Below, piece by piece: positions 33,246 to 46,394 of a stretch of DNA of 64,000 nucleotides (its first letter is position 1; the number at the start of each line of letters is the position of its first letter). Location of the stretch: positions 35,679,352-35,743,351 of the forward strand of contig OZ022242.1 in the NCBI GenBank assembly GCA_963978895.1. Direction: 5' to 3'. A program made the position numbers and the translations under genes. The notes beneath the pieces are model-generated. The model made no database searches and was not told the DNA's origin. It saw only the letters and a list, made by a program, of their open reading frames with translations. The stretch is from Erpobdella octoculata (Eukaryota > Annelida > Clitellata > Hirudinida > Erpobdellidae).

Positions 33246-36200
33246 ATGGAGACGAGAAGCAGCAGCAGATTTAGCATCAGCGAGAGAAGCTCGGGAGAGA
33301 CATGCAACTGTCACTTTGTTCACGGCCAGGACACTCATCTTTGGTCCTTGCCGACGTTTCTCGACTGCCCTCCAGAGGCGATCGACGAGTGCGCCGAGAT
33401 TCCTACGGAGCGAAACGACGACTGTGCCTGCCAGCAGGTGTTCTGTCACGAATGCAATGACAACCGTCAGAACTTCTACGTGCTGAAGTCATGCCTCGTC
33501 GGAAATCAGACTCCGGCTGGTGGATATTCTTCTACTATGGTGAATAACAGTGCGGACGACCATTATACGTATGTTCGGATTTGTCATCGCGGCCCGAACA
33601 GCACATCACCAAATCAGAAAACCTCACATTACTCACCTTCTGACAGGAAAGCTGCAACACTTCCCGCTCACGGGCACTGTTCAGTAGAAGTCAACAGCAG
33701 TTCGAACAAAAACCTAGTCGAAAGCACTCCCACGAATGTCACAAAAAACGGACTTTTGACGAAATGCCAACGCGTCCTGGGAAAAAAACTCCAGACGTCG
33801 AAACAAGTAAAAGAAGGTAGGTCTAACTTCTTGAAGCTTGTCGATTCCAAGACGCAGAAAACCCCACCAGTAACAGGAGTTAAAAGTACTAAACGACGCA
33901 GTGCTGGAAAACCTTTTGATAGATGTTCAGAGGAGAAACTGGTCTTTTTGAGTCAAGTCTTCTGCATACGTTGTTTTGTTCTTGTTGGATTGCTCTTGGG
34001 TGGAATAACTCTTGGTCCGTTTTTGTTCGTCTTGCACAGCATCTGCACTGAGACCGAAGAAGGTTAGTCAATTATCTGTTTATAAATCATATTTTTTCTA
34101 AAAAAATTAAAGATAATCTATTTATAATGTAAAAAAACTGTGTTTCACTATAAGTGGCTGAAATATTTGGCCTATATTTTCAAATTTTCTATTAATAATT
34201 TGATTCCTAAGTAGGTTTAAGTTAGACCTAAAAAGAAGAGCCTGAAACTGTATACTATAGGAGCATATTGTCCTCAACCACACTTAAATACAATAGAATA
34301 AAATTATTTCAAGTTATCAAAATATTGAATATTCAAAAATAATAAGAAACATTGTTATCAAGAAATCTATGTAAATATTGAATATTCAAAAATAATAAGA
34401 AACATTGTTAGTGATTTATTTGTCTTTAAATGAAGACTTTCAACCTACGGTGACGTTATTGTCGGAGAGGAGCAACGAGACGAACTTTGACCTTTACGAA
34501 AGTACAACATTCTTTCAAAGTGACCAAAATTTTAGTTTTCTTGTTTATTGCTCATTTTAATAATTAATAACCAAAGTTATGATGTGGATTATTTGGAAAG
34601 TCAACCATGGATTTCGAACGTTGGTGCTGACTGGGATAGCCGAGTAGGTAGAGGTTAGATTTGAGTGCGAAACGTTGATGGTTCAACACGCTCTCGCTGC
34701 CCTGTAGCTGTTGCCCATGTTATCAGAATATTAGCGGGTAAATTCATTTCTTCTTGGAACATGTAAAAGATCAGCCCTGTAAATATTCATATTGATTGAT
34801 TGATTGATTTGAATCGGTGTAACATAATTTGGAGCGGTGCCAATATGAGCGTACAATTTGTTGAGACAAGAGCGATGTGAATTATAGATAAAATGTTAAT
34901 TATAGCAATGCAAAGTAAGCCAGCGTTAAATTAGAGCCAAGTAAGTTTAAAAATGTCAGTCAGACTGATGTAAACTAATGTGATATAAACTAGAACAGTT
35001 TAAATCAAAATGATGTCAATAAGAGTTATAAAAATAAAAATCAGCCTGATATGAATATGAAATACTAATTAAGGCTTTTGGAGGGTTTTCCCAAACGGGC
35101 AATCAAACGGTTCAAAGTATGCGATTATCAGTCAACCTTCATCTTTTGACGAAGCACAGCAGAACTGCCACAGACTTGGAGGTCACTTAGTCCACGTAAA
35201 CAACCTGAGAGAGCAGTTGTACCTGGAAGAAATTGCTCATAACTACTTGTTGAAAAGTTTGTTGTGGCCTATTACTTTTTGATGTTATTGGGAAGCTGTA
35301 GATAAGCGTGAGTAGCATAATTTGTTTACTTTATAAATAGTCATGACTTTGTTTTTGAATATTTTATTTTAGTTATGAACTTAAAAAAACCGAAAACTTG
35401 CATAAAAAAGATGGATTTTTTAAATAAATTCATTATATTGTTTTAAAAACATGTTTTGCAATATTTATAAAAATAACATAGCTAGAGGTAGAAATTAAAA
35501 ACCGTAAAAACGATCCGCCATTTTGTTAGCATCCCAACATTTCAACAAAATTTGAAATTGCTTCGTTGCTTAAACAGACGCTGAAACCATAAGCGGTATT
35601 GGAGGGTTTTGGATAGGAGGGAGAAGGCCCAGCTGGTTGAATGGGTTGAACCATTGCGTGCCTGGTCAGTGGAGATGGATCGATGCCATGAACACCAGCA
35701 AAGGAAACATCGATGGACAGACGGCATTTGTGCCTGGAAAACCTGACTAGTAAGGATGGATTTGTCTTTGGTACTTGCCGCTGCGCTATTCCTTTTTTAG
35801 TTCTTTAGTCATATAGTCAGGTCCATGCTGAAATACATATTTCTCACGTTCTTACTAGAATTATTCGAGAAGAATGATTTTTAAATGTATTAAATAATTT
35901 TCTATTTTTGATTTTTTATAATAATATCGATTCATTATTGAAGCTCTGAAAAATTTTGGTTTTAAAGTCAGGATGACGAAGAATGTTTGTACATGACAGA
36001 ACGTGAAGGTCTCGTGGAAAACAGGTTTTTAATTAATTAATTAATTAATTAATTAATTTCTATTCAATTTTGTATTTATTAAATTAATTGTTAATTACTT
36101 AATTAATTTCTATTCAATTTTGTATTTATTAAATTAATTGTTAATTACTTAATTAATTTCTATTCAATTTTGTATTTATTAAATTAATTGTTAATTACGT

Positions 36201-37073
36201 AATTAATTTCTATTCAATTTTGTATTTATTAAATTAATTGTTAATTACTTAATTAATTTCTATTCAATTTTGTATTTATTAAATTAATTGTTAATTACGT
36301 AATTAATTTCTATTCAATTTTGTATTTATTTAATTAATTGTTAATTACTTAATTAATTTCTATTCAATTTTGTATTTATTAAATTAATTGTTAATTACTT
36401 AATTAATTTCTATTCAATTTTGTATTTATTAAATTAATTGTTAATTACGTAATTAATTTCTATTCAATTTTGTATTTATTAAATTAATTGTTAATTACTT
36501 AATTAATTTCTATTCAATTTTGTATTTATTAAATTAATTGTTAATTACGTAATTAATTTCTATTCAATTTTGTATTTATTAAATTAATTGTTAATTACTT
36601 AATTAATTTCTATTCAATTTTGTATTTATTAAATTAATTGTTAATTACGTAATTAATTTCTATTCAATTTTGTATTTATTAAATTAATTGTTAATTACTT
36701 AATTAATTTCTATTCAATTTTGTATTTATTAAATTAATTGTTAATTACGTAATTAATTTCTATTCAATTTTGTATTTATTAAATTAATTGTTAATTACTT
36801 AATTAATTTCTATTCAATTTTGTATTTATTAAATTAATTGTTAATTACGTAATTAATTTCTATTCAATTTTGTATTTATTAAATTAATTGTTAATTAAAA
36901 ATGTTTCTTTTGTTATTAAAAATGTCACATTATACCAGTTAAAAACAATTTGATCGTCGTTTTTTATAATCGATTTTTTAATCATTAAACATTATATTCC
37001 CAGGTATCTAAAATGGGACGATATCTCTTGCAACCCCAAACCTAATGTTATACGAGGAATTTGTGAACTGTGA
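33246..37073 (+). CDS. membrane-anchored C-type lectin
   Basis: Five exons, 33246-34062, 35074-35256, 35578-35749, 35968-36024 and 37004-37073, are phase-consistent and give 432 aa. The ATG follows an in-frame TAA. Residues 1-235 are Cys-rich at first (ETCNCHFVHGQDTHLW, CACQQVFCHECNDNRQ), then Ser/Thr/Lys-rich, and match no family I know. A hydrophobic span (VLVGLLLGGITLGPFLFVL) lies near 240-263. Residues about 280-432 form a C-type lectin domain: SKYAIISQPSSFDEAQQNC, RLGGHLVHVNN, GFWIGG, QWRWIDA, ECLYM, KWDDISCN and ICEL before the stop. The calcium/sugar motifs EPN or QPD are not evident, so ligand binding is uncertain. Orientation (type II) is inferred. Intron 4 is filled by a 50-bp minisatellite. 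Confidence 0.85.
34625..34815 (+). mobile_element. tRNA-derived SINE with TTGA tail
   Basis: Box A-like TAGCCGAGTAGG and box B-like GGTTCAACACG occur in order, followed by about 100 bp of body and a tail of TTGA repeats (ATTGATTGATTGATT). It sits in intron 1 of the lectin gene. Confidence 0.6.
36031..36895. repeat. 50-bp minisatellite with 100-bp higher-order pattern
   Basis: About 17 copies of a 50-bp AT-only-rich unit (TTTCTATTCAATTTTGTATT and on to AATTAATTGTTAATTAC). The units are nearly identical except for a position that mostly alternates ACTT and ACGT, giving a 100-bp dimer period over much of the array. It lies in intron 4 of the C-type lectin gene. Confidence 0.97.
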
Positions 37074-37426
37074 ACAAATGTTCTATGTTATCATTGACAT
37101 TTTGTGTGTTTTATACATAATACTTACTTTTACTTTGATTTCGATGACAAAATAAACCAAATTTTTCCATTATGACAGCGTTATACAAGCAAATCAAAAT
37201 ATACAATAAAATATTGTCACAAACTGTTAAAATCACAGAAATTTTAATTTTTTGCTTTAAATAAAACTTAGGAAAAATGAAAATATTTGAATTTGAATAA
37301 AAAAAAACGTGCTTCTGTTCTGACGTCACAGTTATATTTAAAAATTGTTTCGCCGTTGAAGCTCCTAAGCGTAGTTTTAAAATCCCCAGACGCCAAAGTG
37401 TCGAAAGGATGGATTCTACAATAATA

Positions 37427-40400
37427 ATGATGATAATGAAGATGATCCGCATCATCATTATCATAAATACGATGTTCATCTTACTCTGTTGTCTGCCTGC
37501 TAGGATTTCTTCGAGTATGAATTATTATTAGTAGTTATTTTATTAACGTATTTAAAATATGACTTACAGACTAATAAATATTAATTAATATTAATTGAAA
37601 AACATTTCCTTATTTATATTATCAAGAAGCAATAGATAAAAGATCATTGCTCCAAATCAACCAAGAACTGCAAACAGAAGACGACTATGAACTTCAAAAT
37701 TACTCGGCAATCGAATCCATGCATGTTCACAATGGTGAGTTTAGAACGATAAATTCAGTGTGTCTCCGTGACGTTTATTTGTGCCTGAGTTTATATTTTA
37801 GAAAATCAAAACGGTAAAGTTCAGGTCATGTACTTCCAACATTTAGGAGCCGGGATCCAAAATATATAACCAAAACCAAAACTATAAATTTTATTTTTAA
37901 AAAAACTTAATTGAGGGTCATATAGCTATTTAGCAATCTCCGTGTCCAATTTCAGCCATATAATTTTCAAAATTTTTTGCTTTCGAGAATCCAGCAAACA
38001 CGGACCCCATGGGATTACATATGGAAAAGAGCTCTGGAAGTTGATGGAACTCTCGACTCCTCCAATGATCTTCAGCAGCCTGGAGAATGATAGTAACTTT
38101 GACGAAAGATTGGCAGACTCGCTCAGTTTGTTATCCCTTCATCCTCAAGGTAGGAATGATTTTGATGCTATTTTACTAACATAAAACAGCTTTTTGGATT
38201 TAGTTGTCGGAATCATTGATGCTTAAAGGAAATTAAAAGCTTTTGAAGTCATAAAGGCGATAAAGGTGCGTAACATATCATGTTGAGAAGTTCAGGAAAG
38301 CTTACTTATATTTAAAGAAAGTAATGGTACTGCAAGTGGTATTTCGATTTGGTTAAAAAACAATGCTCGTAATTCATAACTACAATAATAATAATGGAAT
38401 TTAGTTGTGATCGTAATAAAATGTTATTAATCTGTAATTATACTATTAACGTTCTAATTTTATAACAGAGAAGCGGATATGACTAACATTACAAGCTAAA
38501 CATAAAATATTTAATATTTTAGAAACCAAGTGAAGTTTAACAAAAAACATGTCAAATCAATTTATTACATTTTTGATTTAACTTGGTTTATGAGTCTGTA
38601 AACTAAAAAGCTGTAAAACAAGAATATAAAGAAAACTTAAAAAACATTTTTAATATAATAAGGACCTGTGTCATTCATTTATAAAAACTTTTTTCAATTA
38701 TAAAGATATATGAAATGAGCACCCCATGCTCTTATTTAATTTTAAAAAAATGTTTTTAAAGAGTTTTTTTGTATATTTTTGTTATTTGGATAACAGTTGA
38801 TAAATACAGTTTTGGAATTTGAAAAAAATATCGAGAATAAATACACGTTAACACATGAAATTATCAAATTTAGTTACTATTTTTATACATATCAAAGCAT
38901 ATAAGAGTAAACTTCCTGTTAGAGGAAATTGTCTGGGAAGATCCAGTATGGAAGATTCGAGACTGCTGGTTTGTCACCCTTCTGAGCGGAACAATAGCCG
39001 ACTATTCTCCTTCGTGCAGTACCAAGGGCGGATATACATCCAAGCAGTGTTACTTACAAAGGTGAGATATGCTTAAAATTCTTTCTAAATTAATTAATAA
39101 AAATATGTTATTATAACATAGGTTTTTTTAATATATGCTTAAAATTCTTTCTAAATTAATTATTAAAAATATGTCATTATAACATAGATATTTTTAATAT
39201 ATGCCTAAAATTCTTTCTAAATTAATTATTAAAAATATGTCATTATAACATAGATTTTTTTAATATATGCCTAAAATTCTTTCTAAATTAATTATTAAAA
39301 ATATGTCATTATAACATAGATTTGTTTAATATCTGCTCATAACGAATTCAATTAACCGGTTTATACGAATAAGCTGCATTGATAACCACATGATGTATAG
39401 TAAGCAGTGGCGGTTAAAGGTTAATCATCATTATCATCATCATCATAACCAACCTTGTTGTCGTCGTCGTCATCATTGTCGTCATAGCAAACGTCACAAT
39501 TCATCACCGCAACCACCGCAGTCGCCATCGTGTCGGCGTCGTTGGTCGCAATGCGAATACAAATCAGGTGCTGGTGCGTTACAAGCCTTGGGCAGCCGTT
39601 GAAGAAAGTGATGATCGATGGACGAAAGGCAGGCTGGGAAGTTCTTCAGTGGACGACCGGCGTTGACACAAAGATGGACGATTCGTATTTCACTTACGGC
39701 TACAAGGCCATTAAGCTGGACTGCGACGCGATTTTATGGGAGTATAACATGGACTATTTGGCACAAATGACCAAGGAAATGAAAGAGTTGTTGCCGGAAA
39801 CAAGTTCTGCTGGGGAAGAAAATAATTTTTCAATTTTTGAAAAAGTCGTGGCTACTTCTCCTGTGGTAGATTATTTTGAAAACAAAACTGATTTTGATGA
39901 GGTTAATTTTTTAATTTTTCAAACAAATAGTAAATAATTTTTTTTCTGTTTTAATAACGAAAAATTAAAATATTTTTTTAAGCAGCCACAAACATTGGCA
40001 AACACAAACCCAGTAAATGAAAACAATCCTTCTCAGTGGAAAGAAATCGGCAAAATCGTGCCGGTAGGAAACAATATTTTGACTGAAACTACTTCTGAAG
40101 AGGTTTTTATTTTAGCTACATATTACATAAATCTTTCCTTGCTAATAGCGAGTTTCTCCAAGCTTTGATAACTGAGGAAGAAAACTGAAATGCATACAAA
40201 GTTATGATCTGCGACAGGAATTACTTTGTTGTTTACAGTTTTTTATTTTTTAAAACATTTTTGAAAATGAAAATTATAAACTATTTGAAAAACTTCATAA
40301 AAGATAGAAACAAATGAAAATGAAAAAGCAAGCCAACCAGTAGTATTGTACACACAATCAAAAGGATCACAGGATGCAACTACAACTGAGAACGAAATTC

Positions 40401-41792
40401 TACTACGCGTAACTTCTACTTCGGTAGTAGGACTAACATTTTGTTTTAAATAATAGCAAAATAAATATTATAATTTGTGTAAACATTTATGCATAAATAA
40501 TGTAGAGAATTGTGTAACAATTACGTGAAAATCATGTAGCAATAATTATTATTTAAAAAATTGTGGATCTTTAAGATGAATAGCAACAACTATCGATTTC
40601 TTTCCAATTCCATCTTAGCGGTTTAAAAAACGTGCAAATTATTAAACAAATCTAGAAACAATTATTAAGTATGCTAACGAAGTTTCTTACAAATCTGCAA
40701 GGAAATTCAAGAACATAATTCTTTACCAAGAACTGATACAGCCTCTGGAAGAACATATCGGCATACGAGTACTCCCACAACAACCTCTCAAATAGATTCA
40801 TCTTCAGAATATTTAGTGACGACGAACAATTATTATTCAACAAGAAATCTTCAATTACCGACTGTCTTGAGTGGAACAAATTCAGAAAGCACACCTGCCG
40901 ATGAAGGTTCAGACGGCGGAAGTACAACATCGGGATTGGCCATTACTGGAAGCTTTCAATCATTTCTGGAACAATTTTGGAGCGAGACAATAAAGAAACA
41001 GGTTAAATTTATATATGTGTATTATTGTACATATATAACCCATTTACTATTTTGTTTCTATAGTTTAATATACTTTTTAAACAAAATATCTCAGATGACC
41101 GAATGTTAAGTGGTTCAGTAAAACTAATTTACAACACGTGGACTCGGCTGTAGGCTGATGCTGTGGTTTTATGCTTATTTTAAAAAGCCACCTAGCGAGG
41201 TTGGCAGAAACGTCATTCTGGTGAAACTTTATTTCAAAACCCACGTCTGTGGTGTGAATTATCGCATTCTAGTGTAGCATTGAAAAGTTACTTTTCAAAA
41301 TAATTTTTGATTGAAACATCTTCAAGAAAAGCATTAAAATAAATCATACTAATTTGGCAGGATGTCCAGAAAAACCTTTCCTTGAAGACGTTAGAAACCA
41401 GCGTGAAGGAATCAACAACTTCACAAAGTAGCACATCAGAAAAGTATACGCCAGGAACTTCTCCACCATCGATCTACTTTCCAGATAGCACTAACAGAAC
41501 AAGGCTTATGACCACATCGATATCCAAATCAGCCTTTACTCATTCATCAGTAACTAAATCACTTACGGATAGATCCACCACAACAACTAAAGTACCAACA
41601 GAAACTAAAAAAATTCACTTCACCACAAAACCGATTCAGTCGGTAAAACTTTCTGTAAATTCAAAAGTCAGTTACCGGAGCTCCTATGGTCGCAGGCTTA
41701 CAAATCCGGTTTTTGTTGCAGAAACCGAGTTGGTGACATCTGAAACAGAAATCGACGAAAACTATTCCGGATCTGGGTCAACAAATGAATAA
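37427..41792 (+). CDS. secreted thyroglobulin type-1 / Ser-Thr-rich proteoglycan-like protein
   Basis: Nine exons, 37427-37514, 37627-37734, 37988-38149, 38923-39061, 39568-39901, 39983-40102, 40304-40423, 40702-41001 and 41361-41792, join with matching phases. They total 1,803 bp, exactly 601 codons with the stop. The N-terminus is a signal peptide (IIIINTMFILLCCLPA). One thyroglobulin type-1 domain runs from about residue 134 (RDCWFVTLLSG, SPSCSTKGGYTSKQC, then CWCVTSLGQP across the exon 4/5 junction), with a sixth Cys in KLDCDAI. In other proteins this domain can inhibit cysteine proteases. The C-terminal half is rich in Thr, Ser and Glu, and ends in acidic residues then YSGSGSTNE, a classic glycosaminoglycan attachment context. 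The first exon rests on signal-peptide and phase evidence only. Overall it resembles testican-type secreted proteoglycans in layout but lacks Kazal and EF-hand domains. Confidence 0.8.
39069..39332. repeat. 66-bp tandem repeat, four copies
   Basis: Four copies of a 66-bp unit containing CTAAAATTCTTTCTAAATTA, in the intron between the two thyroglobulin-domain exons. The first unit starts just past the donor. Confidence 0.93.
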
Positions 41793-42091
41793 ATTTGTTA
41801 AATAATTAAAATAATTAACTCTAGCATATAAGTTGTTTTGCGGAAAACCGGTAAGTTACATATGATTTTCGTGTTTAAAAATGTTATGTTTTAGCAGTTT
41901 TGATAAACAATAACATTAATTATTTTTCTTATATTTTGCATCTATTAATACCGGTATGGATTTTATTTTATAGTTTTCAGTTAAGAATTCAATCAGCTTA
42001 TTATCTTTTAATAATCTCTAAACTTCTATGCTAATTGTTATTTATTTTTAATTATCTAAAATTCATTGTATAAGCCATACTTTATTTCAAG

Positions 42092-43406
42092 ACACCAGCG
42101 AGAACAGCTTCTCTGAAGGTATAAATATCTATTAAAGCGGAGTTATTCAGGTTGGCTGTCGGTGCGCAATGAAATAAAATGTCGTCTCCTCTATATGCTG
42201 TGCATGAATGTTTACAATAATATCTAATGTTAATGCAAATATGTTCGTCGATCAAAAAGTTTGGTAAGCGGTTGTTTGACCAAAAGGATCTTTAGTATTT
42301 CATTGGCCCAACTGAATAATATAAACGATACAACAGTATGTATGTGCCTAATTAAGTTAATTTGCTATCAAGCAGTGCACGTGGTTAAGAAGTTTAAACG
42401 CAGACATTTTGCTAAGTTCAAGGTGTGAAAAATATTAATGCAGAATCATCAAACCAGAAACTGACGCAAAAACGTTGTTTTAAAAAGAAATTATAGAGAA
42501 CTGAATAGAGATACAAATATCATGTACAACCAGCACGTTTCTTATTATCACATTATTTCATTACATTATTTCAAAATCAAATAACAATATTGTTATCCCT
42601 AATTTGTCAACTAAATAACAATATTATTATCCCTAATTTGTCAACTTGATAACACGTAATTGTTATTGTAAACACTCATTTATAACAGAGCTAATAGTCT
42701 TGATCAAACTAGCGTTTATCTCTGCTTTACGGTGAAGAAAAATTAATCTAAAATTTAACTGGTTGATTCGGTTGGTCTCTAATTTCAGAGAAAAAAGGTA
42801 GATTTGAAAAACCGAAATTTCGAAAATTTCACACGATGGAAAAATTAGAAGAACAAGAAATTAAAGTGGATAAATTCAGAATGAGATCCGCTATCACAAA
42901 CGGACTTTTGTTCAAACGTTTTTCATCTGGTGCGCTTATTAAAAAAATTTTAAATTTATTTATAAGAATTAAAAAAATAGCCGACAAAACACAAATAATC
43001 AAATAATAGCTACATAAAAACTCAATCAATACAATAATAATTGCTTATTAAAAAACTCTAATAACATAATAATAATTGCTTATTAAAAATGTTTATTGTG
43101 GCCACTTATTATTTCAGCAAAACAAAACCATGGTTGTAGTGTTTACAGTAAAACCGGCACTGAAAGGTTTTATGGTTTTGTTTTCAGAATGAGTTTATAG
43201 CTCAATTTGAATCGTCTGAGGCCATTAGGAAATTTTCATCTTAATAATATATTCATGGAATGTAAAATTTAAATTATTGCTCTATTTGTTCTACGTAATG
43301 TCCACTATAGTTAAATCATCTGCGTAGAATGAAGCTGATAAGAAATAATTAGTAATGTTTGTTTGTATTAAATTTTTTTATCACGTATTATTATTATTAT
43401 TATTAT

Positions 43407-43443
<37 letters not shown>

Positions 43444-43482
43444 GGTGGCGGTGGCAGTGGCAGTGGCAGTAGCAGTAGCAGT

Positions 43483-43532
<50 letters not shown>

Positions 43533-44079
43533 TAGTGGTGGTGGTGGTGGTGGTGGTGGTGGTGGTGGTGGTGGTGGTGGTGGTGGTGGTGGTGGTGGTG
43601 GTGGTGGTGGTGGTGGTGGTGGTGGTGGTGGTGGTGGTGGTGGTAGTGGTAGTAGTAGTAGTAGTAGTAGTAGCAGTAGCAGTAGCAGTAGCAGTAGCAG
43701 TAGCAGTAGCAGTAGCAGTAGCAGTAGCAGTAGCAGTAGCAGTAGCAGTAGCAGTAGCAGTAGCAGTAGCAGTAGCAGTAGCAGTAGCAGTAGCAGTAGC
43801 AGTAGCAGTAGCAGTAGCAGTAGTAGTAGTAGTAGTAATAGTAGTAAAAATTCTATAAGTAGCAATAGCAGTAGTGTAAGTAGTAGTTGCAATAGAGAAA
43901 GAAAAAGGTTTGACGTCTATATTAAAACATTTTCTATTATGAATCTTCGGTGTTACACCAAACAAATTTAAACAGCTGATCTTGAACACCTGACATTGTT
44001 TTCAACAGGTAGAAAGAAATTGAGGAATCACCTGTCAAAAAAAAGAAAGGGGTCATCAGAAGAAATTTTAATGCGATGA
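42092..44079 (+). CDS. candidate exons for a basic C-terminal tail
   Basis: Three segments, 42092-42118, 42789-42929 and 44009-44079, have AG acceptors and GT donors. All join in phase 1 to read (D/N)TSENSFSEEKKGRFEK, then EEQEIKVDKFRMRSAI, then GRKKLRNHLSKKRKGS and a stop. The product is highly charged and basic, like a cytoplasmic or nuclear-type tail. No upstream exon with the matching phase was found, and the long trinucleotide tract at 43.4-43.85 kb would be intronic. It may be an alternative 3' end of the thyroglobulin-domain gene or an independent gene. No homology is recognised. Confidence 0.35.
43385..43850. repeat. mixed trinucleotide tract (ATT, AGT, GGT, AGC, GTAGCA)
   Basis: About 465 bp of blocks of different trinucleotides and then a long GTAGCA hexanucleotide block. 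All six frames are open across it, giving poly-Val, poly-Leu, poly-Thr/Ala and similar frames with no coding meaning. Confidence 0.98.
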
Positions 44080-46394
44080 GATTTGAAATAACTACTTTTA
44101 ATGCAATGAAATTTGAGATGACAATGAATTTTTTGTTACTTTTTTGTCCAAAAATTCATTGATATTATTGCTTCTTGTGCGTGCTTATACCAGTGAATGT
44201 GTGTATGAGCTTTGTAAGCGTGTTTATGCTAATAACAATCGTAATATATTACAATTATTATAAACATTAAATTATTATTATTATTATTAAATATCAGTTA
44301 TTGTTTTGTATTTATATTCAACTAGCCGAAATTTTCGATCGCTTTAAAAACGCTACAATTACGTGCCTGTAGAAGTGCGTAACATAAGCAAATAATGCTG
44401 GGAAAAGTGCTCACAGTCGCCCGTCCTAACCTGACCTAGATAACCTCTTGATCAGCTGTTAAGAACTCTTAGTTTCTTACTCGAAAAATGTCCTGTTGCG
44501 TACAAAAAATCCTAAATATAAAACACAGATTTAAATAAAACGTAAAGTAATGAGAATATTAAAAATCTTCTCTTTATGTCAGGATGCCAAAGCAATCTGT
44601 CCAGAATGTTCAAGGACCATCAGTTTGGAACAATCGAAAAATTTCATTTTTATTTAGTACATGATGCAATTATAAATTGAAAAAAACAGCAGCAGATCGA
44701 TTTGCATGATTGAGAAATTTGTTCTTGATTTTTTTCAAACACTTTTAGCAGGCAAAAAAAATACTGCCCTTGCTTCCATTTTCTTCGAATTTCATGAACC
44801 TCGTATATCAGTTAAACGTTTTCCATAAATCGATGTGTTGTTTGTAAGATTTTCTTACTAGTTTATAACTTTGATTCCGAAAAACTGAAAGCATGTTTTG
44901 ATACAAACAATTACAAAGGCAACGTAGGAAAAGAATTCACCAAAACCACGATAACATAGAAAACATAATTTAAACATTATTTTTCAAAACAGTTAAACAA
45001 ATTTTTTTCTAGCACAACCTTTTCTTTTCATTCCAAAATTCGTGCGGATTCTTTCATTGGTTCTAGAGTGATGCCGGAACAAATCCAGCCATTTACCTTT
45101 TAATTATATATAGATAAGTCTGTTTCTTATTGACTTGGCTGTGAGGATACTACCTGATTTGTGTTGATACATTTGTTGCTTGTAGTCGGTTAAAAACAAT
45201 CGAAAATCAGAAAATTATAAACATAATTTAACTTCTAAATAGACAAACAATTATGGATGCCTGTTTGGAAGTCGACGCAACCGCCAATAAATACACGAGC
45301 ACCATCTAGCGAATGATATAGATATATCTGGAATAAATATAAATCTTGAATCAGGTGTTTCATCAAGGATCCCTGTTGTTTTTCCTTAGCTGTCTCTTAT
45401 AAATCTATTACTTATTTCATACAAGCTGCCGTTTTTGGACAGAAAATTAGAGATTGAGCTTGGGGGGGGGGAGGGGGGTTATCTGACGCCATAGCCCTCG
45501 ATTTTGTTCCACAGAACCAAATTACTATCAAAATACAACTAAGAATCATTTATAAAATACAAAACTCAGCTAACATATTTCATATTTATATATAGTTTAT
45601 AATTTCAGTAAAATCGCTATTTTTTTTCTAGCAAACAGAACGAAATATTATTCAGCGTTTAAAAACACGTGCTGATGCATTCACACTACTAAATCAGTCT
45701 CGAAGTCAAGACCACCTAGAGACCATTTGTCTGGCGTCGCAATCAGATCGGCAGCAATTAATTCACCTGGACTCGAACCTACAACATCGTGCGACGCATC
45801 TTCCGAGCCCTGAAGCAGCATTTTTAAGAAAAAAAAAGTTATTTTATCCGGAAAATGTTCTATAAATCGATTAAAAAAAATAAAGGGGGCGACATTTATG
45901 AACGAACATGGTTTTTCAATTAAGAATCTTGTATGAGTGCAAAGTAATAATAATAATAATTATTATTATTATTAGTGTTAATATTTTTATGGTTTAAAAG
46001 GTATGAAATTCATGTAAATCAGAATTATCTTCCAGCCAGCAGTAATACTAAAACATTTGAGGCGTAGCGAGGTGCGACCTAATCGATATGGCGTAGGTTA
46101 AAGTTCATTCAATCACACTTGTGGTTAAATGAGGTTCAAAAAATTATAAAAATATCTGCTAATGTTGGAGCTCATTATGCACTTTGAAATGCTTCGTTTT
46201 AATATTTTTCTTTTTTTGAGTGAATGTTTATTGACTGGCCATACAGGTCAAGTCGCGTCAACCAAACTTTTTGACCTCTTGAACTCAAACAATGTGTTAC
46301 CGGCAAAAAATAAAATTGGATAAAAAATAGAGAATGATTGAACCAGAACACCGGAAAGGAGGAATGTGAAAAAAAAACATTATCAATAAGAGCT
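44080..46394. other. gene-free stretch
   Basis: AT-rich sequence with many stops. It contains a poly-G tract at about 45462-45478 and a perfect AAT/ATT inverted run at about 45947-45975. No gene is recognised on either strand. Confidence 0.6.

Noticed and set aside
36031..36895. CRISPR-like array of regular repeats
   Set aside because: The units are contiguous with no unique spacers, in an animal intron. It is a minisatellite.
43355..43989. Three long overlapping ORFs (poly-Val/Ala, poly-Leu/Pro, poly-Thr/Ala)
   Set aside because: All are translations of one trinucleotide tract. There is no coding composition outside it.
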